Below the pieces are notes generated by a model, which was not told the DNA's origin, did not search any database, and saw nothing but the letters and a program-made list of their open reading frames with translations. A stretch of 26,441 bases of DNA, from the NCBI GenBank assembly GCA_050124735.1, contig JASFEQ010000014.1, positions 1 through 26,441 on the forward strand, written 5' to 3'. Both the position numbers and the translations under genes were made by a program. The stretch is from JASFEQ01 sp050124735 (GTDB lineage: Bacteria > Desulfobacterota > DSM-4660 > Desulfatiglandales > HGW-15). Within the stretch, counting starts at the first letter, position 1; each line of letters opens with the position of its first letter. Shown here in pieces: positions 1-8,374 of this stretch.

Positions 1-1
1 G

Positions 2-1618
2 GAGACCATCATTCACCTCTTTGATGAGGAGGGTATAGATTGTCTGAAGCAATTGAACGGCATGTTTGCCTTTGCCCTCTGGGACGGGAGGCAACAAAAA
101 CTTTGGCTCGGAAGAGACCGTTTGGGCATAAAACCTCTCAATTATTACTGGGATGGCAGGCAGCTTGTCTTCGCTTCAGAAATAAAGGCCATTCTATGTG
201 ATCCTGACGTATCCAGGGAGATAGATACTGAGGCGCTGGATCTATATCTGACCTTAAACTACATCCCGGCCCCCTGGACGATCTTCAAAAACATACGAAA
301 ACTGATGCCGGGAAGTTACCTTGTTGCGAAGAAGGGGGGAATATCTGTTGAGACCTACTGGGATATCCCAGTGGGGACAGAGCAGAGAGAAAACAGACTA
401 ACGGGCGGAGCGCCATTAGAAGAAACAAGGGACTTCAAACAACGTCTTTACGCCCTGCTGGAAGGTGCAGTAAAACGTCGCCTTATCTCAGACGTTCCCC
501 TTGGTGCCTTTCTGAGCGGCGGTATAGACTCGAGCATCATTGTAGCCCTCATGGCTAGAAATTCCTCCCGCCCGGTGAAGACCTTCTCCATCGGGTACAA
601 AGACCTTCCTTCCTTTGATGAAACAAAATACGCCCGGGAAGTGGCCAGGTTCAACAAGACTGAGCACCAAGAGTTCAAGCTTGGATACAAAGACATTTTA
701 GAGACCTTTCCCGCAGTCTTGGAGACGCTTGATGAGCCTTTTGCAGACTCCTCTGCCGTTCCCACCTTCATCGTCTCCAGGGAGACCAGACGTCATGTGA
801 CCGTTGCCCTTTCAGGGGATGGAGGGGACGAACTCTTTGCAGGCTACAGGATGTATCTGGGAGAATATTGGTCCCAGTACTACGCCAAGATCCCCCTCTT
901 TCTTAGAGATGGGCTGATCGCCCCGCTGTTAAATGCCTTGCCAGACGCAAGAGATAAGCCTAGTCTGGAAATGGTCAGAAGGATGAAGAAATTTGTCAGA
1001 GGAATGAGTACTGCTTTTCCTGACCGATTCTACGGCTGGCGGGAGATCTTTCCTTTCTCTACGCGGCAAGATTTGTTGAACAAACCACCAGGAGAAAATC
1101 TATACCTCAACTTGGTGCGTGAGATGGTGGAAGATAAAAAGGACCGTTTCGACGGCGATATCATTAACCTTATGCTGTATATGGATGTGAAGGGTTTACT
1201 TCCCGGTGATATGCTCACCAAAGTGGACCGAATGAGCATGGCCAATTCCCTGGAGGTGCGGGTGCCTTTTCTGGATCACACCTTTGCAGAATATGTTTTC
1301 CAGCTAAAAGGAAGCATGAAACTAAAAGGAAAAAACAGGAAATATATCCTCATGGAAACGTTTAAAGATCTCTTGCCTCCCTCCCTCCACAGAAGGCCAA
1401 AATGGGGGTTTGAGATGCCCATAGGGGCCTGGTTGAGAAATGAGTTGAAGTTTCTTATCAATGAATATCTCTCTGAGGACCTCATCACAAAACAGGGGTT
1501 TTTTAATTACGAAATAATAGAAGGTTTAATCAATAACCACATGAACGGGCGTCAAGATACCTCATGGCACCTATGGAATCTTATTGTATTTCAACACTGG
1601 TACAAGACCTATTTTTGA
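2..1618 (+). CDS. asnB: Asparagine synthetase (glutamine-hydrolysing), 5'-truncated by window edge
   Basis: The frame is open from base 2, so the start and the N-terminal catalytic Cys lie outside the window. The visible part covers the end of the class II glutamine amidotransferase domain (NGMFAFALWD, GRDRLGIKPL) and the complete synthetase domain. The ATP-pyrophosphatase loop SGGIDSS is at about nt 515-535, followed by the family motifs SGDGGDELFAGY and MSMANSLEVRVPFLDH. AsnB converts aspartate, glutamine and ATP to asparagine in the cytosol. Many paralogues of this length in Desulfobacterota lie in capsule or exopolysaccharide loci and may amidate other substrates; the upstream context is not visible, so the exact substrate is uncertain. 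An ATG at 53 is internal (the NGM of the amidotransferase domain), not the start. No frame damage is seen. Confidence 0.9.
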   Translation, partial: ETIIHLFDEEGIDCLKQLNGMFAFALWDGRQQKLWLGRDRLGIKPLNYYWDGRQLVFASEIKAILCDPDVSREIDTEALDLYLTLNYIPAPWTIFKNIRKLMPGSYLVAKKGGISVETYWDIPVGTEQRENRLTGGAPLEETRDFKQRLYALLEGAVKRRLISDVPLGAFLSGGIDSSIIVALMARNSSRPVKTFSIGYKDLPSFDETKYAREVARFNKTEHQEFKLGYKDILETFPAVLETLDEPFADSSAVPTFIVSRETRRHVTVALSGDGGDELFAGYRMYLGEYWSQYYAKIPLFLRDGLIAPLLNALPDARDKPSLEMVRRMKKFVRGMSTAFPDRFYGWREIFPFSTRQDLLNKPPGENLYLNLVREMVEDKKDRFDGDIINLMLYMDVKGLLPGDMLTKVDRMSMANSLEVRVPFLDHTFAEYVFQLKGSMKLKGKNRKYILMETFKDLLPPSLHRRPKWGFEMPIGAWLRNELKFLINEYLSEDLITKQGFFNYEIIEGLINNHMNGRQDTSWHLWNLIVFQHWYKTYF

Positions 1619-1762
1619 TGCTAGATGCTGGATCCTGGACAAAGGTCGGTTTAGCGACCCACAAAACCACAAGAAAATACGAGACAAGATGATCCTGACC
1701 TTCCTGTTGATCCTGTCAGATAATGTTCCAATATCGAACTAAATAAATGAGGAGTATTTGCA

Positions 1763-2122
1763 ATGAATTGTGATAAGTGCGGAGATGCCATAGAAGTTGG
1801 AGAAGAGCGAGAGCTCCACGGACAGAACTTGTGCGATGACTGTTACATGGATACCCTGTCACCTGCCCGCGCCTGCGACCCATGGGCCGTGCATTCTGCA
1901 AAATCATTCATGAAGCAGCCCATCAAGGATCCGGGTGTAAACCCAATCCAGACCAAGATCTTGGAAATCCTGCAGGAAAGCGGAGGCGTTGAACCAAAGA
2001 TCTTGGTTGAAAGGTTGCAGATAAAGCCATCAGACCTTGAAAGAGAACTTGCTTCCCTCCGACACATGGAAAAGGTGAGAGGTGAACTCAGAGACGGCAA
2101 AAAGATCGTTCGCCTTTGGTAA
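1763..2122 (+). CDS. Small zinc-ribbon / winged-helix protein, function unknown
   Basis: A 119-residue protein. The N-terminus has two CxxC knuckles (CDKCGDAIEVGEE, then CDDCYMD), as in a zinc ribbon or LIM-like finger. The C-terminal half (about residues 55-119) reads like a winged-helix domain: TKILEILQESGGVEPKILVERL is a helix-turn-helix pattern and the tail GKKIVRLW a wing strand. A GAGGAG ribosome-binding site about 8 bases upstream supports the ATG at 1763. The next gene starts 3 bases after the stop, so the two are probably co-transcribed. The architecture suggests a small DNA-binding regulator or an adaptor, but I do not recognise a characterised family. The two domains are read from motifs only. 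Confidence 0.8.
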   Translation: MNCDKCGDAIEVGEERELHGQNLCDDCYMDTLSPARACDPWAVHSAKSFMKQPIKDPGVNPIQTKILEILQESGGVEPKILVERLQIKPSDLERELASLRHMEKVRGELRDGKKIVRLW

Positions 2123-2125
2123 AGT

Positions 2126-3229
2126 GTGGCAGTGATGAGAATAACCCGAATCCTTTCCATTTTCACGATCCTAGCTTTTCTGTTTTCTGCGACCGCCTGC
2201 CGCTTGAGCTATGTCCTCCATGCGGCTTCAGGTCAGGCTCGACTGCTCAATAACGCCATTCCTGTTGAAGAGGCCCTAAAAGCCGATTCGCTTGCTTACG
2301 AAGAGAGAGAGCGTTTGCGCCTTGTGGCGCAAGTCAAGGCCTTTGGTGAGAATGAGCTGGGATTAAAAAAGACGAAAAACTATCAAACCGTCTATTTGAA
2401 ATCCCGTCAGCCTCCCATCTATGTGGTTGCCGCATCCCCCAAGGACCGACTGACGAGGGAGACCTGGTGGTTTCCCATACTGGGACGAATGCCCTCTTTG
2501 GGCTTCTTTGATAAGAAGAGTGCAAGGGCAGAAAAAGAGAGATTGCTGGAAAAAGACCTTGATGTGATAATGGGCGTGGCCGATGCCTACAGTACCCTGG
2601 GATGGTTTCAGGACCCCGTGACCTTAAACCTGCTTGAGGGATCGACCGTGGATCTGGTGGAGACCATCCTACATGAGATGACCCATACGACCCTTTACCT
2701 AAAAGATGAGGCGGAGTTCAATGAGGGTCTAGCGGTTCTGGTTGGGAAGGTAGGTACCATTCAGTTTCTGGAAAGGACTTTTGGTCCTTCAGATCCCTTG
2801 ACCATGGAGGCCAAGAAAAATCTGGAGGATGAACGCATATTTTCTTCTTTTCTAACCTCTCTCCTTCAGCAATTGGAACGGCTTTACGACTCACCCATAA
2901 GTTATCAGCAGAAGTTGACCCAAAGGGAAAAGGTCTTTGAAAGATCCCTTGTGACGTTCGGGGGAATCAAAGGTCAATTGCAGACAGATAGATTTACCCA
3001 TTTCGGCGGTGCCAAAATGAATAATGCCTATCTTCTCTCAATCGGGCTATACCATCGTCATTTCCATCTTTTTGAGTCCGTATTGAACGAAAAGGGAAAC
3101 TCGATTAAAGAAACGATCTCATTTTTACGACAGTTTACCAGGGAAGAAGGGGATATCTTCAAGAGGTTACGGGGTTATAGGATTGTCTCCTATTCTTTCT
3201 CGGGAAACAAGCCCCATATCAAGCCCTGA
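2126..3229 (+). CDS. Putative aminopeptidase lipoprotein (HExxH metalloprotease, PF10023-like)
   Basis: About 365 residues. The N-terminus MRITRILSIFTILAF then SATAC is a lipoprotein signal with a plausible lipobox Cys, so the protein is probably anchored to the envelope. HEMTH at residues 183-187 followed by Glu200 in FNEGLA is a gluzincin-like zinc site. The surrounding sequence (VADAYSTLGWFQDPVTLNLL) resembles the predicted aminopeptidase family PF10023/COG4324, whose biochemistry is poorly known. The start is uncertain: GTG 2126, GTG 2132 or ATG 2135. ATG 2135 gives the most typical signal peptide, and no strong ribosome-binding site separates them. It follows the zinc-ribbon gene by 3 bases, suggesting translational coupling. 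The stop at 3229 is followed by convergent minus-strand genes. Confidence 0.8.
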   Translation: MAVMRITRILSIFTILAFLFSATACRLSYVLHAASGQARLLNNAIPVEEALKADSLAYEERERLRLVAQVKAFGENELGLKKTKNYQTVYLKSRQPPIYVVAASPKDRLTRETWWFPILGRMPSLGFFDKKSARAEKERLLEKDLDVIMGVADAYSTLGWFQDPVTLNLLEGSTVDLVETILHEMTHTTLYLKDEAEFNEGLAVLVGKVGTIQFLERTFGPSDPLTMEAKKNLEDERIFSSFLTSLLQQLERLYDSPISYQQKLTQREKVFERSLVTFGGIKGQLQTDRFTHFGGAKMNNAYLLSIGLYHRHFHLFESVLNEKGNSIKETISFLRQFTREEGDIFKRLRGYRIVSYSFSGNKPHIKP

Positions 3230-3467
3230 GCCTGGGAAATGCCTCTGTGCTCCGCCCTGGACGTGGCAGAGGAGGTGTTCCCTTCCTACCCAGACTTATG
3301 AATCCGGGCGGGGCCATGGCTGTGAGGAACAATACATCTCTGCAGTTTTTCAACGGCCCTGAGTCCAATGACCAGGACCCGTTCCCGAAATGCAAGCCGG
3401 TAGCCTGCGGGAAAGTCCAAGGGATTCCCTTTCATCCAGGATTCCATCCCCTGAAGGCATAAGCGAA

Positions 3468-3848
3468 TTAAGGAAAGGCAAACATGATCATCATGAATGC
3501 GGTGCTCCACATGAAAAAAGTGATGCCGTAAAGGATTGCCCTTCTCTTTGTCACGCATCGAACCAGAAGGCCCAAAAGCCCCGTTGCGATAGCCCCATAG
3601 AAAAAGATGAGCGCCCCTCCGCTGTTGTCCGGATTTTGACCGCTGTAAATCCAAACATAGAATCCCACCCAGAATCCCACGACTCCACCTAGAAATGCAC
3701 ATCCGGTGAAAACAACAATGCTGCCGAGACTCGGGAAGCGAAGCTTGCGGGATTTCTGATCGTCAGAATTGGTATTCGTTGACTCTTCCATTTTTCCATT
3801 TGTCCTTTGGTCCGCCCTAGCCCAAGACGACCCAAGCCTTTCGAACAT
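3468..3848 (-). CDS. Small hypothetical membrane protein
   Basis: 126 residues. A polar, Ser/Asn/Lys-rich N-terminus of about 40 residues is followed by three hydrophobic stretches: SIVVFTGCAFLGGVVGFWVG, ALIFFYGAIATGLLGLL and ILYGITFFMWSTAFMMIMF. These predict three membrane helices. I do not recognise a family. An internal Met at codon 20 (about nt 3791) is an alternative start that would give a cytoplasmic tail beginning MEEST. The gene lies on the same strand as and just downstream of higA, 53 bases away, and could be read from the same promoter. The hydrophobic pattern on this strand is coherent, whereas the overlapping plus-strand frames read as low-quality shadows. No function is proposed. 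Confidence 0.6.
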   Translation of the reverse strand: MFERLGSSWARADQRTNGKMEESTNTNSDDQKSRKLRFPSLGSIVVFTGCAFLGGVVGFWVGFYVWIYSGQNPDNSGGALIFFYGAIATGLLGLLVRCVTKRRAILYGITFFMWSTAFMMIMFAFP

Positions 3849-3901
3849 TGGATTGAAAACAACCTTTCAAGCCGTATAAATCCTTAAAGGTCATTTTGCC
3901 A

Positions 3902-4186
3902 TTATGCGGCAACATGTCTAATGCCTTCAAAAGCAGTTTCATCTAGTTGACTAATCTCCCAGTTATTTTGTAGGTTTAACCAAAACTGAGGACTACCCCC
4001 TAGAGCCTTTGAAAGCTTCATTGCCATTTTTGCACTAATGCCTCTCTTACCACGGCATATTTCATTAATTGTCTTCGGCAACACCCCGATATGTTTTGCA
4101 AGCGCCGATTGAGTAAGTCCAATCTCCTCAAGCTCATCCTGTAAAACTTCGCCGGGATGCACTGGAGTATAATGTATTTTATTCAT
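3902..4186 (-). CDS. higA: HigA-type XRE antitoxin
   Basis: 94 residues, the usual HigA length. The N-terminus YTPVHPGEVLQDELEEIGLT and the helix-turn-helix (LTQSALAKHIGVLPKTINEI then CRGKRGISAKMAMKLSKALG, about residues 24-65), followed by SPQFWLNLQNNWE, are typical of the HigA/VapI antidote family. HigA binds and neutralises the HigB mRNA interferase and represses the operon through its HTH. An AGGAG ribosome-binding site lies just upstream. It sits 18 bases downstream of the higB reading frame in the toxin-first order characteristic of higBA. The antitoxin is intact while the toxin frame is interrupted (see higB). Confidence 0.9.
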   Translation of the reverse strand: MNKIHYTPVHPGEVLQDELEEIGLTQSALAKHIGVLPKTINEICRGKRGISAKMAMKLSKALGGSPQFWLNLQNNWEISQLDETAFEGIRHVAA

Positions 4187-4204
4187 TTTACGGCTCCTAA
4201 TTCT

Positions 4205-4501
4205 TTAGTGGTAGTCGACAATCTCCACATCCAACGCATTTTCTTTTTCCCATTTGAAACAAATGCGATATTGGTCATTTATCCGAATGCTGCATTGACC
4301 CTTCCTCGTTCCTTTCAATTTTTCAAATCGGTTACCACGAATTTCCTGCAGATCCTGCATTGAGGTTACAGCTCACAGACGTGCAAGTTTTATCTGGGCT
4401 TTTCGGTGTAATTCCTTAGGTAGGGTTCGTAAAGCTTCCTTGGTGGCCCTACCATAATTTATGTCCTCAGTTCCTTTGTTCTTGGAGTTTCGAATGGCCA
4501 T
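4205..4501 (-). pseudogene. higB: HigB-type toxin frame interrupted by an in-frame TGA
   Basis: Translating the minus strand from ATG 4501 gives 42 residues (MAIRNSKNKGTED..., ...KAQIKLARL), then TGA at 4375-4373, then 55 more residues in the same frame (AVTSMQDLQEIRGNRFEKLK..., ...INDQYRICFKW..., ...VEIVDYH) to TAA at 4207-4205. Both halves match the HigB/RelE-superfamily mRNA interferase family, and total length (98 codons) is normal, so nothing but a single nonsense codon breaks the gene. In relatives I remember the position as Asn or Asp, not Cys, so selenocysteine is unlikely. The simplest reading is a disarmed toxin kept beside an intact antitoxin. No Shine-Dalgarno precedes the ATG. 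An unexamined sequencing error remains possible. Confidence 0.8.
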
Positions 4502-4527
4502 TTTGATGCCGAGGAGGATAGATACCA

Positions 4528-4556
4528 ACTATACCGGAATCCGGTATAGCGGTCAA
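4528..4556 (-). promoter_or_regulatory. higBA sigma-70 promoter overlapping a HigA operator
   Basis: On the minus strand TTGACC (4556-4551) and TATAGT (4533-4528) are separated by exactly 17 bases and lie about 27 bases upstream of the higB ATG. A perfect 9-bp inverted repeat, CTATACCGG (4529-4537) and CCGGTATAG (4541-4549) with a 3-base centre, fills the spacer and overlaps the -10 box. This is the position expected for autorepression by HigA. The promoter and operator are read directly; the identity of the bound protein is inferred. Confidence 0.8.
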
Positions 4557-5026
4557 TTGCTTTTTCAAGAGAGAAATTCGCCCTGCGCCTTCCGCCCTGG
4601 GGCTCCGCCCTGGGGTCGGACCACGGTATGTCCTTGATTATTCAGTATTAATCTCGCAAAAATAGGTGTTTGCAAGTCTTAGACCTTCATTTTCAAGCCC
4701 CAAAACGCCCTTCAAGGGTACCGCTGCACACCCAACTCATTGATTGAGTTTTTCTTACAAGGCCTATTCTCATAGCAAGAATAGAGTTCTAAGCCCTAAA
4801 ACAGAGTTGGTTTCGTACTATTACTTCAGCATATCAAGTAGTTGCCTTGGTCCGACCCGGCCCACGCCCAAGTGGCCCAAGGCCCAAAAAAGGGATTGCG
4901 ACACAGTCTCTGATGGGGGAGGATCAAGCCGGGGTGAAGTAAAGAAATCGGGGGCTTTAAGGTTTGCCATATTTTCTGTTATAAAAGGGGCTGAACTTTC
5001 GCCCAAAGGGGTGGGGTCGGCAGTCT
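4557..5026. other. Gene-free spacer with short repeats upstream of the AsmA-like gene
   Basis: No credible gene is seen here. The stretch contains a direct repeat TCCGCCCTGGGG (4591-4602 and 4604-4615), a 10-bp inverted pair (4613-4622 and 4849-4858), a 6-bp hairpin AACTCA/TGAGTT (4734-4750) and a 7-bp hairpin CTATTCT/AGAATAG (4764-4784). TATAAA at 4980-4985 is a possible -10 for the downstream gene but lacks a good -35. Confidence 0.5.
4613..4858. repeat. Possible small inverted-repeat-bounded element (MITE-like)
   Basis: GGGTCGGACC at 4613-4622 and its exact reverse complement GGTCCGACCC at 4849-4858 bound about 246 bp without coding potential. The match extends inward to 13 of 14 bases (ACGG versus the complement of CCTT). 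No transposase and no clear target-site duplication were found. It could be a degenerate miniature element or chance. Confidence 0.3.
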
Positions 5027-8000
5027 ATGAAAGTCAAAAAAATCCTTATCATTCTCTGTTTCATCATCCTGGTCTTTGGGGCCTCTCTTTGCGGCGCAGT
5101 CCTCTATTTTTACTACCATCCCCATGCCGTAAAACCGTTCATCGAAAAAACCGTTTCGAGAAGCACGCAAACGACGTGCACCATCAAAACCCTCTCCTAC
5201 TCCCTCAGGCCCTTAAGGGTTAAGGCTAAAGGCCTTACCCTTAGGGCACTGGGGGATGAAAACGGTCTTCATCTGGAGATCCCCAGTATGGAAGCGGATA
5301 TGGCCTTGTCAGGCCCATTCGGTCACAAGACCCTGAGCTTCACGAGCCTTAAAATTGACGGGTTTTCATTTCAGGTTTCAGAACAGGCAACGCTGCCCGG
5401 GATAAAGAAGAGGGAAAGGCGAAAGTCATTTCTCTTTCGGATGTTGAAAGGGTTTACCGCCCTGTTCCTTTTCAGAGATATTGCTCTGGAGGGAGCGCAA
5501 TTGGTCAATGGTCAAGTTGCCGGCCGTTTTGGTGATAGGACCCTTCTGGTCAATGGGATTCATGCGGAGATGGATGCCGAGCACCGTATCGCCATCTCCG
5601 GGAACACTCAAATAGCCTGGCCTTCCCAAAATCTGCTCTTCAAAGCCCCCCAAGTTCACTTAATAACGAATAGGTCCATCTCATGGGTTAACCCAGAGAT
5701 TGTGGCAACATTGACGGTTACAAATTCAATCTATGACAGTCCGCAGATGCTTGCGGAAGACCTGCAAGGAAAGGCCGAGATCACCTATTCTCACAAGAGG
5801 AAAGCATTTTTATTCGAATCCGCATATGCATACGCTAGGGAGGTCAGCCTCAAACAGGGAACCAACATGAAATGGCCTTCAATGCGCCTGGAGGTAAAGA
5901 CGAAGGGTGTTTTCAACATACAGGAAAGGAGGCTCGAGGCGTCCGGCCTCGATTTGGGCGTAAACGATACCATGCAACTCAGGGGAAAATTGGAGATCGG
6001 ATTCGGGGATAAGACAGACTTCAAATTCCAGATCCTGGATAGCCATCTCCTGCCCCAGGAAATACTTGCCCTCCTGCCAGATAGACTGAGAAAGGGATTG
6101 CCTCCCCTCACCATATCGGGCCCGGTGCAACTCAATGGCAGTATAGGCGGGTTGAGGGAAAGGGGGGAATGGGGTCTCCGTTCTGATCTACAGGCCTCGC
6201 TGAAAAGCAACCCCATCAGCTACCGTATGGGACGAATCAGGGTGTACAGTAGCGTCAGCGGAAGTATTGGGGCCAAAGGACGTTTCCCTGATGTGGACAT
6301 AAACGCAAAAATACAGGGAAATAGAACCATGGTTTCGGGCGTGGGCTTCCAACCCGAACCTTTCAAAGTGGGGCTTTCCCTGTCGGGCAAACATCCCTTT
6401 TATCAGATCAATGATGTTTCAGTGAAAATCCCTCGCGCCAAATGGCGGGTGGGGAAGAAAGATATTCTTGTGGAGCATCTTAAAGTGCAGACCCGGAAAG
6501 GCAGGGTAGATGGACAGGAAAAGCGACTCTTCGTTCCTGAAATACAGCTTGATTCCTCCCTGTTGAAAAATCTTTTGATCGCTCTGGAGCTGGACAGAGA
6601 AAAGCTCAGCCTGGGACTTCAGGGAAAAGATACCCGTCTCATGGAATCGCTTTTTGCCCTAGAGCTATTCCCCCCTGGATGGCAAATCATTGGAAAGGAT
6701 TCTCTTCAGCTAAATGCCGTCTTGAATGAGAGGGGAGATTGGGCCTTCACCTCTGAACTTGGGCTTCAGGATCTCCGGTTTCAAAACCAGGACGCCAGCT
6801 CCATGGGGGAAAACATTTCTCTCCATATGAAACTGGATGGCAAGCTTAACGCCAATCGTTCTCACATTGATGCAAAAGCAAACCTCAAGGTGGAAGAAGG
6901 TGAGGTCCTGTACGATCGTTTCTATCTGGATCTGAAGCGTAGTGCATTACTTTCATCTGTAGAGATTGCGTATGTTTGGCCCCAGAAATCCCTAAAACTG
7001 TCCAGGCTAAGGTGTCAATTGAAAGACATTCTCAACCTTCAGATGAATGGAACGGTTCATTTTCGCGCCCGAGAACCAAAAGTTCATCTCTCCGTCAATG
7101 TCCCGAAAACCCCGCTGAAACCCCTTTTTCATCATTTTGTGCTGGAACCATTCAAGGCAGAGCGGCCTTCTCTTGCTTTGCTGAAATTGGGAGGAACCAT
7201 TGCCGGAAACCTGAATTTCACAGGGACTACGTCCCGTTGGATGGCTAAGGGACGTTGTCAGTGGCAAACGGGTGAACTCTCCTCAACCGAGGATATTTTC
7301 TCGTTCTCAGACATTGATCTCGACTTGCCCATCTGGATCCACTCTTCGCCACCAAGTCAGAACTTGGATGTCAAAAAAAAGAGATTGGGAGGAAGATTAT
7401 CCATCGGGTCCTTTGGGCTCCGCCCCCTTCCCGTGCAATCTCTCAGTCTCCCGCTGGAGGCCAGCCCAGACCGGCTATCCGTGACATCATCCACGTTCAT
7501 CAAAGTTCCTGGCGGGAAAATCGAATTGGGACCTGTCATGGGCAAAGACCTTTATCGTTCTCAGCGCTCCCTCAAGACTAGCCTTAGCCTAGACGCTTTC
7601 AAGCTTGATCCTCTCCTTACGGGCATCTGGAACCAGCCCATGACGGGGACTTTAGAGGGGAGACTGGACCCCGTACATTTTCAGGGCAACGCACTGCGCA
7701 CGGAGGGGAACCTCATGGCAAGGCTATTTGGGGGTGAAATTCTTATCTCCGGTCTTGCTGCATCAGGGCTTTTCACCCCCACTCCTCTACTCAAACTAAA
7801 CGCTAAGTGGCAGGACTTGCATTTGGGCGATCTAACCAGAGAGACTGCATTTGGCAAAATAGAAGGACGCCTAATGGGATTTGTGAACGACTTGGAAATT
7901 GCCTATGGCCAGCCCCAGAGATTTAATCTGCTGTTGGAAACAGTGAAGAAAAAGGGAGTGCATCAGAAAATGAGCCAAAAGGCTGTAGATAGTATCGCAC

Positions 8001-8287
8001 AAATCGGAGGCGGCCAGAGCCCATTCATGGGAGTCGCTGGTATTATGACATCATTTTTCGAAGAATTTCCCTATGAAAAGATCGGTATCCGCGCATCCTT
8101 GGAAAATGATCTTTTTCGCATCAACGGGACCATCAGGGAAGGAGGCACAGAATATTATGTGAAAGGGAGCGGCGTTCCTCGGGTAAATATTATAAATGTG
8201 AACCCAGATAACCGAATCAGGTTTAAAGACATGGTAAAGAGGATTAGGCGCGTTGCCACTTCGAAAAAGGGCCCCATTATAGAATAG
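5027..8287 (+). CDS. AsmA-like / YdbH-type giant envelope protein
   Basis: 1086 residues. An N-terminal membrane anchor (residues about 5-28, ILIILCFIILVFGASLCGAV) is followed by the AsmA-type start AVKPFIEKTVSR, SYSLRPLRVKAKGLTL and then a long series of beta-strand-rich repeats, as in the AsmA/TamB/YdbH superfamily of bridge-like lipid transporters. The C-terminus (FRINGTIREGGTEYYVKGSG) resembles the closing part of these proteins. Such proteins sit in the inner membrane and span the periplasm, moving phospholipid toward the outer membrane. The DUF1318 (YdbL-type) lipoprotein that follows supports the YdbH comparison. The ATG at 5027 is preceded by a G-rich stretch rather than a clean ribosome-binding site. 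Family assignment is by pattern; the transported lipid is not inferable. Confidence 0.8.
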   Translation: MKVKKILIILCFIILVFGASLCGAVLYFYYHPHAVKPFIEKTVSRSTQTTCTIKTLSYSLRPLRVKAKGLTLRALGDENGLHLEIPSMEADMALSGPFGHKTLSFTSLKIDGFSFQVSEQATLPGIKKRERRKSFLFRMLKGFTALFLFRDIALEGAQLVNGQVAGRFGDRTLLVNGIHAEMDAEHRIAISGNTQIAWPSQNLLFKAPQVHLITNRSISWVNPEIVATLTVTNSIYDSPQMLAEDLQGKAEITYSHKRKAFLFESAYAYAREVSLKQGTNMKWPSMRLEVKTKGVFNIQERRLEASGLDLGVNDTMQLRGKLEIGFGDKTDFKFQILDSHLLPQEILALLPDRLRKGLPPLTISGPVQLNGSIGGLRERGEWGLRSDLQASLKSNPISYRMGRIRVYSSVSGSIGAKGRFPDVDINAKIQGNRTMVSGVGFQPEPFKVGLSLSGKHPFYQINDVSVKIPRAKWRVGKKDILVEHLKVQTRKGRVDGQEKRLFVPEIQLDSSLLKNLLIALELDREKLSLGLQGKDTRLMESLFALELFPPGWQIIGKDSLQLNAVLNERGDWAFTSELGLQDLRFQNQDASSMGENISLHMKLDGKLNANRSHIDAKANLKVEEGEVLYDRFYLDLKRSALLSSVEIAYVWPQKSLKLSRLRCQLKDILNLQMNGTVHFRAREPKVHLSVNVPKTPLKPLFHHFVLEPFKAERPSLALLKLGGTIAGNLNFTGTTSRWMAKGRCQWQTGELSSTEDIFSFSDIDLDLPIWIHSSPPSQNLDVKKKRLGGRLSIGSFGLRPLPVQSLSLPLEASPDRLSVTSSTFIKVPGGKIELGPVMGKDLYRSQRSLKTSLSLDAFKLDPLLTGIWNQPMTGTLEGRLDPVHFQGNALRTEGNLMARLFGGEILISGLAASGLFTPTPLLKLNAKWQDLHLGDLTRETAFGKIEGRLMGFVNDLEIAYGQPQRFNLLLETVKKKGVHQKMSQKAVDSIAQIGGGQSPFMGVAGIMTSFFEEFPYEKIGIRASLENDLFRINGTIREGGTEYYVKGSGVPRVNIINVNPDNRIRFKDMVKRIRRVATSKKGPIIE

Positions 8288-8323
8288 GTTAAGCAGGAAG
8301 TTGGGGGAAAAGTAAATTCTTCT

Positions 8324-8358
8324 TACTATTTACTGTTTACCGCTTACTCACTATAATA
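8324..8358 (+). repeat. Degenerate 7-bp tandem array
   Basis: Consecutive heptamers TACTATT, TACTGTT, TACCGCT, TACTCAC and TATAATA fill the spacer just before the AGAGGAGG ribosome-binding site of the DUF1318 gene. Units share a TAC-T core. The same unit type recurs at 15065-15099. Confidence 0.65.
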
Positions 8359-8374
8359 GTCAGAGGAGGTTGTT

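Noticed and set aside
3247..3702. Short frames on both strands between the peptidase and membrane-protein genes
   Set aside because: They have low-complexity composition and overlap the more credible membrane-protein frame; no family features.
4373..4375. Selenocysteine in HigB
   Set aside because: The position is not a Cys in the homologues I remember, there is no redox role, and the nearby 5-bp stem lacks the GGU loop; nonsense mutation is simpler.
4744..5223. A plus-strand frame of 159 codons ahead of and overlapping the AsmA-like gene
   Set aside because: It spans non-coding repeats and overlaps a well-supported gene in another frame, with no domain or ribosome-binding site.
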